Program-made: the position numbers and the translations under genes
Source of the DNA: Oscillospiraceae bacterium
Lineage (GTDB): Bacteria > Bacillota > Clostridia > Oscillospirales > Oscillospiraceae
Length of the DNA: 38,155 bases
NCBI GenBank assembly: GCA_015068305.1
Contig: SVKV01000019.1
Location: 1-38,155 of the forward strand
Direction of reading: 5' to 3'
The notes under the pieces: generated by a model
What the model was told of the DNA's origin: nothing
The model's database searches: none
What the model saw: the letters and a program-made list of their open reading frames with translations, nothing else
In this document: positions 32,784 through 38,155 of the stretch, one piece after another
How the letters are laid out: each line of letters starts with the position of its first letter
Position numbering within the stretch: the stretch's first letter is position 1

Positions 32784-34139
32784 ATGGATATAATTAAGCC
32801 CCGGACTCTGTCCGGCTTTATGGAGCTGCTGCCTTCCAAGCAGATCCAGTTTGAGCGGATGGTGCAGATCCTCCGCGACACCTATTCTTCCTACGGCTTT
32901 GCCCCTCTGGACACCCCTGCCATTGAGGATGCTCAGATCCTGCTTGCCAAGGGCGGCGGCGAAACCGAGAAGCAGATCTACCGGTTCCAGAAGGGCGACA
33001 GCGATCTGGCCCTCCGGTTCGATCTGACCGTGCCCCTTGCCAAGTATGTGGCCCTCCACTGCAATGACCTGGCCTTCCCCTTCCGCCGGTTCCAGATCTC
33101 CAAGGTCTACCGGGGCGAGCGGGCTCAGCGGGGCCGGTTCCGGGAGTTCTACCAGGCTGACATCGACATCATCGGCGACGGCAAGCTGGACATTCTCAAC
33201 GAAGCCGAAATTCCCGCCATCATCTACAATGTGTTCCGGGGCTTCGGTCTGAAGCGTTTCCAGATCCGGGTGAACAATCGGAAGATCCTCAACGGCTTTT
33301 ACGCCATGATGGACCTGTCCGAAAAGAGCGGCGACATCATGCGCTCTGTGGACAAGCTGGACAAGATCGGCGCTGAAAAGGTTAAGGCCATCCTCATGGG
33401 TGAGGAATGCGGTCTTTCTGAAATGCAGGCAGATGAGATCCTCAAGTTTATCGCCATCTCCGGCACCAACGCTGAGGTCATCGCCGCCCTGGAAGGCTAT
33501 GCCGGCAGAAATGAAACCTTTGATCTGGGTCTTTCCGAACTGAAGGCCGTCACCGCAAACCTGGCCGCCTTCGGCGTTCCCGAGGAAAATTTTGCAGTGG
33601 ATCTGACCATTGCAAGAGGCCTGGACTACTACACCGGCACCGTTTACGAAACCACCCTGCTGGACCATCCGGAGATCGGCTCCGTCTGTTCCGGCGGCCG
33701 CTACGACAATCTGGCAGGCTACTATATCGACAAGCAGCTGCCCGGCGTGGGTATCTCCATCGGCCTGACCCGTCTGTTCTACGTTCTGGATGAGCAGAAT
33801 CTTCTGAATCCTGCCCTGCCCTCCGCCCCCGCCGATGCGCTGGTGCTGCCCATGACCCCGGAGCCCGGCCCCGCCATCGCCCTGGCCCAGGCTCTGAGAA
33901 GTGAGGGCATCAAGGTGCAGCTCTACGGTGAGCAGAAGAAGTTCAAGCAGAAGATGGCCTATGCCAACAAGCTGGGTGTTCCCTTCGCCGTTCTGCTGGG
34001 TGAGGACGAGATTGCCGAAGGTGTCTGCTCCGTCAAGAACATGGTCACCGGCGAACAGGTGAAGCTGGCTCCTGCCGAGGCTGCCGCCCACATCAGGGCC
34101 GCTCTGGAAAATAACGGCCCCATTATCCTTGAAAAATAA
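32784..34139 (+). CDS. hisS: Histidyl-tRNA synthetase
   Basis: A 451-residue class II synthetase: motif 1 region 'SGFMELLPSKQIQFERM', motif 2 'VYRGERAQRGRFREFYQADIDIIG' near 105-130, the HisA/B signatures 'ARGLDYYTGTVYET' near 275-290 and 'SVCSGGRYDNLAGYY', motif 3 'PGVGISIGLTRLF', and a C-terminal anticodon-binding domain ('LPMTPEPGPAIALAQALRSEGIKVQLYGEQKKFKQKMAYANKLGVPFAVLLGEDE'). The anticodon domain argues against HisZ. It charges tRNA-His. GAGGTAA precedes ATG 32784. No T-box is seen; it appears to be read from the minD promoter across the palindrome unless a promoter was missed. Confidence 0.95.
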   Translation: MDIIKPRTLSGFMELLPSKQIQFERMVQILRDTYSSYGFAPLDTPAIEDAQILLAKGGGETEKQIYRFQKGDSDLALRFDLTVPLAKYVALHCNDLAFPFRRFQISKVYRGERAQRGRFREFYQADIDIIGDGKLDILNEAEIPAIIYNVFRGFGLKRFQIRVNNRKILNGFYAMMDLSEKSGDIMRSVDKLDKIGAEKVKAILMGEECGLSEMQADEILKFIAISGTNAEVIAALEGYAGRNETFDLGLSELKAVTANLAAFGVPEENFAVDLTIARGLDYYTGTVYETTLLDHPEIGSVCSGGRYDNLAGYYIDKQLPGVGISIGLTRLFYVLDEQNLLNPALPSAPADALVLPMTPEPGPAIALAQALRSEGIKVQLYGEQKKFKQKMAYANKLGVPFAVLLGEDEIAEGVCSVKNMVTGEQVKLAPAEAAAHIRAALENNGPIILEK

Positions 34140-34144
34140 GCTGT

Positions 34145-34166
34145 ATGCCCCCTCGCAGAGGGGGCA
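34145..34166 (+). other. Intercistronic hairpin after hisS
   Basis: ATGCCCCCT (34145-34153) pairs with AGGGGGCAT (34158-34166) but no T-run follows. It may be an mRNA processing or stability hairpin, or a weak terminator, between hisS and the next small gene. Confidence 0.55.
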
Positions 34167-34190
34167 TGCTTTCTAAAAGGAGTCTTTTCT

Positions 34191-34460
34191 ATGGAAGAAA
34201 AATTCATCGCCGCCTGGGAAAATAACCGCGCTGCCGCTGCCCTCATGGGCATTCGGATGCGCCCCCTGGATCTGAAGGGTGCAAAAAGAGTCCTCTCCGG
34301 CAGCCGGCTCAGCGACGGCTTTGGGGACCTGAAAGCCAAAAGACAGCTGAAGCTTTCCCTGGAAGCGCTGGCTGTGGACAAGCGGTTTACCTCCCTCTTT
34401 ACCGATGAGGAAGCCAACGAGGCCCTCAGCCGTCTGCTGGAAGCGGGGTTTTATCTGTAA
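34191..34460 (+). CDS. Hypothetical 89-residue protein
   Basis: A small soluble, mixed-charge, largely alpha-helical protein with no motif I recognise. 'MEEKFIAAWENNRAAAALMGIRMRPLD' leads, followed by a basic middle ('GAKRVLSG...DLKAKRQLKLS') and an acidic helix ('TDEEANEALSRLLEAGFYL'). No Cys and no membrane segment. AAAGGAG stands 8 nt before the ATG and a strong terminator follows, so it is a real gene. It sits 51 bp after hisS on the same strand. Confidence 0.75.
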   Translation: MEEKFIAAWENNRAAAALMGIRMRPLDLKGAKRVLSGSRLSDGFGDLKAKRQLKLSLEALAVDKRFTSLFTDEEANEALSRLLEAGFYL

Positions 34461-34467
34461 ATAGTCC

Positions 34468-34499
34468 GTGCCGCCTGCAAAAGCAGGCGGCACTTTTTT
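34468..34499 (+). terminator. Terminator closing the minD-hisS-unknown row
   Basis: GTGCCGCCTGC (34468-34478) and GCAGGCGGCAC (34483-34493), TTTTTT. Confidence 0.93.
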
Positions 34500-34513
34500 G
34501 TACAGCTACGTTT

Positions 34514-34892
34514 CAAATTGGAATTTATCGATCCAATGGCCGATGTTACTTTCTTGTGTCCGAACAAGAAAGTAACCAAAGAAGTCGTCCGGGGCGAGGC
34601 ATTACGGGCAAATCGCATCCTCGCCCCGGACCCCACTCCCGCCGCTTTTGACCACCGCCCACTGAAAATGTCCCGATTTTCAGCGGGCTCTGCGGTGCAG
34701 ACTTTCAGATTTGCAAAATGCAAGCGTTCAAAAATCGGAACATTTTTGAATGCTGGATGGCGATGCGGCGGGGGATACCTAAGGGGGCGCGATTGGCCCG
34801 TAGCGCCCCTTAGGTCGGTTTCTTTGGGGCACCTTTCTTGCCGAAACAAGAAAGGTGCAAATCAGTTTATCTGATCAATAAACTGTAATTTG
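34514..34892 (+). repeat. About 380-bp non-coding element with two long hairpins (copy 2)
   Basis: Left end CAAATTGGAATTTATCG (34514-34530), right end CAATAAACTGTAATTTG (34876-34892), inverted to each other. GTTACTTTCTTGT...ACAAGAAAGTAAC hairpin at 34545-34576, GCACCTTTCTTG...CAAGAAAGGTGC hairpin at 34829-34858, and a middle block (about 34715-34771) nearly identical to 21866-21917. Sequence between these landmarks differs from copy 1, so the hairpins and the block are the conserved parts. Confidence 0.85.
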
Positions 34893-34986
34893 ACTTCCGC
34901 ACCATGGTATCGGGCGGTAATGCCGGTTGCGGTAGGGAGTATATTCACAAGTTGTCCGCGGCGACTCGCCGCGAAACTGAAACTTG
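34893..34986 (+). repeat. Degenerate repeat unit next to the 380-bp element
   Basis: Ends in CGCGAAACTGAAACTTG (34970-34986), a 12/17 match to the family end sequence, directly abutting the preceding element in tandem. The interior has a CGCGGCGACTCGCCGCG hairpin (about 34957-34973). Probably a decayed unit of about 94 bp. Confidence 0.5.
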
Positions 34987-35002
34987 AACCCCGATGATAA
35001 AA

Positions 35003-35030
35003 GACCTGCCCGGCGGATGCCGGGCAGGTC
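35003..35030 (-). terminator. Terminator of the SDR-rpiB operon
   Basis: GACCTGCCCGG (35003-35013) and CCGGGCAGGTC (35020-35030); on the minus strand followed by TTTTATC. Confidence 0.85.
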
Positions 35031-35040
35031 CTGTTTTTCG

Positions 35041-35481
35041 TTAACCCTCGAGGGCCATAACCTTGTCGATTCTTCTCTGGTGACGCTCGTCGCCGGAGAA
35101 TTCGGTACCCAGCCAGGTGTCCACAATTTCCAGAGCCAGGTTCTCACCCACCACGCCGGCACCCAGGGCCATCACGTTGGTGTCGTTGTGAAGCCGGGTC
35201 ATTTTTGCAGACCAGGTCTCATGGAGCAGGGCGCAGCGGACGCCATCGACCTTATTGGCCACGATGGATGCACCGATGCCGGTGGTGCACAGCACAATGC
35301 CCTTTTCACATTCTCCCGCTGCCACTGCCTTGGCGGCAGCACCGCAGAAATCGGGGTAATCACAGGAATCCTTGGTGTGGGTGCCGCAGTCCAGGACCTC
35401 GAAACCCTTCTTCTGAAGATGTGCAACCACCTTGTTCTTCATATCCAGAGCGCCGTGGTCACAGCCAATTGCAATTTTCAT
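35041..35481 (-). CDS. rpiB: Ribose-5-phosphate isomerase B
   Basis: A 146-residue RpiB/LacAB-family isomerase interconverting ribose 5-phosphate and ribulose 5-phosphate. Motifs: 'IAIGCDHGALDMKNKV' at the N-terminus, 'CDYPDFCGAAAKAV', 'GIVLCTTGIGASIVANKVDGVRCALLHETWSA' containing the catalytic Cys, and 'HNDTNVMALGAGVVG'. Length is standard. RpiB and allose-6-phosphate isomerases are hard to separate; no allose genes are near. GGAGG precedes the ATG. It follows the SDR gene by 13 bp and ends the operon at a terminator. Confidence 0.93.
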   Translation of the reverse strand: MKIAIGCDHGALDMKNKVVAHLQKKGFEVLDCGTHTKDSCDYPDFCGAAAKAVAAGECEKGIVLCTTGIGASIVANKVDGVRCALLHETWSAKMTRLHNDTNVMALGAGVVGENLALEIVDTWLGTEFSGDERHQRRIDKVMALEG

Positions 35482-35494
35482 TGGTAAACCTCCA

Positions 35495-36193
35495 TCAAAT
35501 TACGTAGCCGCCGTTGACAGGAAGCACCTGTCCGGTGACAAATGTTGCTTCGCTTAAATATTCCATGGCCTTTGCCACATCCGCAGGGCTGCCGTTGCGG
35601 CCCACAGGGGCTTCCTCAGCCATTTCTTCCAGAATTTCCGGATCGATCCCGGCGCACATATCCGTCAGGATCACCCCGGGGGTGACGCAGTTGACCCGGA
35701 TGCCGCTGGGGCCAAGCTCCTTTGCAAGAGCCCGGGTCAGGGCGATCACCGCGCCCTTGGATGCGGAGTAGGCTGCCTCGCAGGAGGCTCCCACCTGGCC
35801 CCACATGGAGGAAACGGTGATGATGCAGCCGGCATGCTTTCTCAGAAACGCCGGCATGGCGGCATTGATGCACAGATACATGCCCTTGACGTTCACATCA
35901 AAGATCCGGTCCCAGACAGCTTCGTCCAGCTGGGACATCAGTCCCGTCCGGGCGATTCCTGCATTGCAGATCAGCACATCCACATCCCCGATTTGCCGGA
36001 ATGCGGCAGTTACCGCTGCACTGTCGGAAACATCGCAGCAAATCGCCGTGGCACCGGTGTTTGACGCCACCAGGGCCGCCGCTTCGTGTTCTTTTTCATA
36101 GAGGAAATACACCCGGTCGCCCTTTGCTGCAAACAGCGCCACCGCTGCAGCGCCGATGCCCCGGGAACCGCCGGTAATGACAACATTCTTCAT
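35495..36193 (-). CDS. SDR-family oxidoreductase (FabG-like)
   Basis: A 232-residue short-chain dehydrogenase: NAD(P)-binding 'VVITGGSRGIGAAAV' at 4-18, 'DVLICNAGIARTG' (NAG motif), the catalytic Ser in 'GCIITVSSMWGQVGASCEAAYSASKGAVI' with YxxxK, and 'VNCVTPGVILTDM' near 180. Typical of 3-oxoacyl-ACP reductases and related sugar/alcohol dehydrogenases; length slightly short of FabG (about 245). The substrate cannot be read. The SD GAGG directly adjoins the T-run of the preceding terminator, so expression probably depends on read-through of that terminator from the divIC-yabR transcript, or on a promoter I could not find. Confidence 0.9.
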   Translation of the reverse strand: MKNVVITGGSRGIGAAAVALFAAKGDRVYFLYEKEHEAAALVASNTGATAICCDVSDSAAVTAAFRQIGDVDVLICNAGIARTGLMSQLDEAVWDRIFDVNVKGMYLCINAAMPAFLRKHAGCIITVSSMWGQVGASCEAAYSASKGAVIALTRALAKELGPSGIRVNCVTPGVILTDMCAGIDPEILEEMAEEAPVGRNGSPADVAKAMEYLSEATFVTGQVLPVNGGYVI

Positions 36194-36205
36194 TTGAAAT
36201 ACCTC

Positions 36206-36233
36206 AAAAAATGGGCTGCGACGCAGCCCATTT
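36206..36233 (-). terminator. Terminator hairpin between yabR and the SDR gene
   Basis: AAATGGGCTGC (36209-36219) and GCAGCCCATTT (36223-36233); on the minus strand the T-run is at 36210-36205 and merges into the GAGG SD of the SDR gene. Confidence 0.82.
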
Positions 36234-36235
36234 TC

Positions 36236-36718
36236 TTATCTTCTTCTGCTCTTGGTGCGGTGGTCGGCCCGCATGGAGGACAGCTTGGAGTCGGACTCGG
36301 ACATGAAGGCCTTCAGCTTCTCTTCGAAAAGCTGATCGGCACTCTTGGGTGCCGGAGGCGGGGTGGGTGCAGCATGCTGGGGCCGGTTCTGATTCTGGTA
36401 GGAATTACCCTCCCGGCGGGGTGCTGCTGCGGGGCGGAAATTTCCGCCTTCCCGGCGGGGTGCGCCGGTATTTTCACGCTGAGGCTTGTGCTCCAGGCGC
36501 TTGATGGACAGATTGATTTTGCCGTTTTCGTTGCCGATGATCACGACCTTGACCTCCTGGCCCTCAGTCAGGTGGGCCCGGATGTCGCTGACATAGGCAT
36601 TGGCGACCTCGGAAATATGTACCATGCCGGTCTTATTCTCCGGCAGGGCGATGAATGCTCCGAAATTGGTGATGGATTTGACTTTTCCTTCCAGGACGGT
36701 TCCGACGGTTAACTCCAT
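36236..36718 (-). CDS. yabR: S1-domain RNA-binding protein (YabR/CvfD-like)
   Basis: A 160-residue protein with one S1 domain at 1-75 ('VGTVLEGKVKSITNFGAFIALPENKTGMVHISEVANAYV...EGQEVKVVIIGNENGKINLSIKRL') and a long Arg/Pro/Asn/Gln-rich, disordered tail ending in basic 'RTKSRRR'. In Bacillus the gene after divIC, yabR, has the same S1 domain, so synteny supports the name. Such proteins bind RNA or ribosomes and in other Firmicutes act as post-transcriptional regulators. ATG 36718 is preferred for the standard 'MELTVGTVLEGKV' start with GGAGG upstream; the frame is open further upstream into divIC. Confidence 0.87.
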   Translation of the reverse strand: MELTVGTVLEGKVKSITNFGAFIALPENKTGMVHISEVANAYVSDIRAHLTEGQEVKVVIIGNENGKINLSIKRLEHKPQRENTGAPRREGGNFRPAAAPRREGNSYQNQNRPQHAAPTPPPAPKSADQLFEEKLKAFMSESDSKLSSMRADHRTKSRRR

Positions 36719-36737
36719 GTAATTTTCTTTCCTCCAG

Positions 36738-37052
36738 TTAATTGGGTTCGGTCTGGATGACCACTGCATTGGGCTGGACCAGACCCAGTTCTTCTTCCGC
36801 AATCTCAACAACGCTTTTCACAGAACCCAGCTCATCGATTTTTTCTTCCAGCTCGCGGTTTTCTTCTTCCAGCATACCTGCCTTCTGCCGCAGGTCTTCC
36901 GTCCGCTCCTTCAGCGCATCGGTGGACAGATGCAGGGCAATCAGCGTAGTCATACACAGTACGACAGCCACCGCCACGATTATCTTCGTAATATTGCTGG
37001 TGCGCCGATAAACAAACCGGACCTTGCTCAGGATTTCCTTCAGTTTTTCCAT
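36738..37052 (-). CDS. divIC: Septum formation initiator DivIC/FtsB
   Basis: A 104-residue bitopic membrane protein: short basic N-terminus, one transmembrane helix (about 24-44, 'IIVAVAVVLCMTTLIALHL'), then a leucine/glutamate coiled coil ('LKERTEDLRQKAGMLEEENRELEEKIDELG') and the family end 'SVVEIAEEELGLVQPNAVVI'. DivIC pairs with FtsL at the division septum. GGAGG lies 6-7 nt before ATG 37052. Gene order yabP-yabQ-divIC-yabR is as in Bacillus. The upstream gene's frame runs on into this gene. Confidence 0.93.
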   Translation of the reverse strand: MEKLKEILSKVRFVYRRTSNITKIIVAVAVVLCMTTLIALHLSTDALKERTEDLRQKAGMLEEENRELEEKIDELGSVKSVVEIAEEELGLVQPNAVVIQTEPN

Positions 37053-37485
37053 GGCGCCACCTCCGTTCTTTCTTTGGCCTGTGCCGACGATTACTCCATC
37101 TTATTGTAACCCATTTTTCCCCAGATGCAAACAAAATTTTTGCAAATTTGAAAATTTTTTTACAGGGAAGGACCATTAAATCCCATATTTTGCCAAGTAT
37201 TTCCCAAAACCGGGAAAACACCGGCCGCAGAAGCCGCCCTGCCGTGGCTTCCCAGGCCAGTCCCCCCAGGATCATCCCCAAAAGCCACACCGGCCGCAGG
37301 TCCCCCCGGCATACCCGGAAATTCACTTCCAGCCAGCCGTACACCGCCGCCGGCAGAAACAGCAGATCGGAAAGCTGGGTATGTTTGGGGCGCAGAGGCC
37401 GCAAAAAACCGTAATACAGCCCCAGCACCATGCCGGTCAGCCAGGCACAGACGAACCGCAGCGCCGCGGTCTGGGGGCTGTTCAT
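36832..37485 (-). CDS. yabQ: Spore cortex biosynthesis protein YabQ, with out-of-frame overlap of divIC
   Basis: The first ~110 residues have four hydrophobic stretches in the YabQ arrangement ('ALRFVCAWLTGMVLGLYYGFLRPLR', 'LLFLPAAVYGWLEVNFRV', 'LLGMILGGLAWEATAGRLL') and then a basic region ('KKIFKFAKILF...KWVTIRWSNRRHRPKKERRWRH') up to about residue 144. YabQ is a membrane protein needed for cortex formation in the sporangium. No stop occurs before divIC; the frame continues 73 codons inside divIC with a composition that simply reflects that gene. The natural end may therefore be near 37050, with a stop lost by mutation or sequencing error, or the overlap is real. Start overlaps yabP by 4 nt. 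Confidence 0.75.
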   Translation of the reverse strand: MNSPQTAALRFVCAWLTGMVLGLYYGFLRPLRPKHTQLSDLLFLPAAVYGWLEVNFRVCRGDLRPVWLLGMILGGLAWEATAGRLLRPVFSRFWEILGKIWDLMVLPCKKIFKFAKILFASGEKWVTIRWSNRRHRPKKERRWRHGKTEGNPEQGPVCLSAHQQYYEDNRGGGCRTVYDYADCPASVHRCAEGADGRPAAEGRYAGRRKPRAGRKNR

Positions 37486-37748
37486 CCCAGCAGCCGGCTC
37501 AGCCAGCCGCCGGCGGGGCGGTCATGCTCATACTGCAGGCTCCCGATTTCCCCCTCCACCGCCACATTCCCCCCGTCCAGCGTCAGCTGTTTCAGCTGCA
37601 GATTCTGCCCCTGGATCACCAGCGTCCCCAGGGTGGTCTTCACCACCACGGAAGTTTCATCGAAGCTGACCACCTCCAGCGCTCCGGTCATGGTCAGCTT
37701 CCTCCGCTCCGTCAGCGCCAGCGCATGGGGCATCTGCCCTTCGGTCAT
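37482..37748 (-). CDS. yabP: Sporulation protein YabP
   Basis: An 88-residue protein of the YabP/YqfC family: 'HALALTERRKLTMTGALEVVSFDETSVVVKTTLGTLVIQGQNLQLKQLTLDGGNVAVEGEIGSLQYE' is the characteristic beta-rich domain, normally about 85-100 residues. It acts in the mother cell during sporulation. ATG 37748 is chosen because AAGGAGG lies 7 nt upstream; ATGs at 37754 and 37772 are too close to or upstream of that SD. First gene of the yabP-yabQ-divIC-yabR run. No convincing sporulation sigma-factor promoter was identified in 37749-37890. Confidence 0.88.
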   Translation of the reverse strand: MTEGQMPHALALTERRKLTMTGALEVVSFDETSVVVKTTLGTLVIQGQNLQLKQLTLDGGNVAVEGEIGSLQYEHDRPAGGWLSRLLG

Positions 37749-37890
37749 GTCCATCCCTCCTTGCTGATGCATCCTATGCCCCCCGGAAGCAGGTTATGCG
37801 CAGACCTATTTGCAGATGGGATTTATTGGGAAATTAGCAATATTCACCAAACTTTTTGAATAATCTTATGGTTTTCTACAATTTTTACAG

Positions 37891-37919
37891 TTTACAATCC
37901 AACTGTCGTATTGTATAAT
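37891..37919 (+). promoter_or_regulatory. Promoter of gap
   Basis: TTTACA (37891-37896), 17 bp, perfect TATAAT (37914-37919). Confidence 0.85.
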
Positions 37920-37922
37920 GAA

Positions 37923-37949
37923 TCCGTACGGATATATCGTATTCCGTAC
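37923..37949 (+). promoter_or_regulatory. Putative operator at the gap transcription start
   Basis: TCCGTACGGA (37923-37932) is a perfect palindrome, and its half TCCGTAC recurs at 37943-37949, pairing as an inverted repeat with GTACGGA (37926-37932). It lies directly after the -10 box, over the expected start site, where a repressor would block initiation. Glycolytic gap genes are often under CggR or similar control; the regulator is not known here. Confidence 0.5.
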
Positions 37950-37983
37950 AAACAACAGTCTAATATACTGCCATGAGCAGTAA

Positions 37984-38155
<172 letters not shown>

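Noticed and set aside
34518..34874. Open frames in the 380-bp elements (also 21652-22032 and the minus-strand frames reading FLFGHKKVT)
   Set aside because: The two copies keep only the block around CKRSKIGTFLNAGWRCGG in the same frame and diverge in phase elsewhere. The frames run through hairpin arms, lack SD sequences, and match the pattern of spurious repeat-encoded proteins.

Overview
The window looks like the chromosome of an anaerobic, spore-forming Clostridia member, probably of the Oscillospiraceae/Ruminococcaceae group. Pointers are the GC-rich coding sequence, strong SD and sigma-A-type promoter signals, a T-box on metG, a TPP riboswitch on thiT, the sporulation/division cluster yabP-yabQ-divIC-yabR, an oxygen-sensitive [FeFe]-hydrogenase-like protein, rubrerythrin, and the acetylase route to diaminopimelate. 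The assignment is inferred from gene content, not from a marker-gene comparison.

Layout. 1-1.0 kb: the end of a LacI-type regulator, then about 700 bp without a convincing gene but with two terminators and a possible small RNA. 1.0-4.6 kb: a P-loop kinase, YitT (with an attenuator-like leader), a small export protein, a HIT protein, and TPP riboswitch-thiT. 4.6-9.5 kb (minus strand): T-box-metG, then a DUF3810-like membrane peptidase and rsmG. 9.7-14.6 kb: cell-surface and peptidoglycan-related proteins (a carbohydrate-binding lipoprotein, an SLH protein, a C26 amidotransferase-like hydrolase, a VanX-like lipoprotein). 14.7-18.5 kb: rubrerythrin, a CooT/His-rich/DUF4349 operon and the hydrogenase. 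18.5-22.9 kb: a serine-less alpha/beta hydrolase, then an aminotransferase and M20 deacetylase divergent from dapH, together a likely N-acetyl-DAP lysine/peptidoglycan branch. 22.9-29.7 kb: a Cys-rich micro-protein, DUF3048, a peptide-binding lipoprotein, pgeF and secA. 30.0-34.5 kb: a dicarboxylate/glutamate symporter, then minD, an MgsA-like gene, hisS and a small unknown gene. 35.0-37.8 kb (minus): yabP-yabQ-divIC-yabR followed by SDR-rpiB. The window ends in the start of gap.

The most unusual content is between the genes. At least seven intergenic regions carry non-coding repeats. Most are bounded by a shared 17-bp end sequence (CAAATTGGAGTTTATCG and variants, inverted at the other end) although their interiors differ: a 102-bp unit, a 'CATTGCGAGGAGG' module, a roughly 380-bp element with two long hairpins, and a heptad-rich palindrome. 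Two copies of the palindrome contain a pair of core hairpins whose stems differ only by compensatory changes, which suggests selection on RNA or DNA structure. Several copies end within a few bases to tens of bases of a promoter or SD.

Other points worth a second look are the terminator-bearing leader of yitT, loss of catalytic residues in the MgsA-like protein and the alpha/beta hydrolase, a long out-of-frame overlap of yabQ with divIC, and the metal-linked CooT/His-rich pair.
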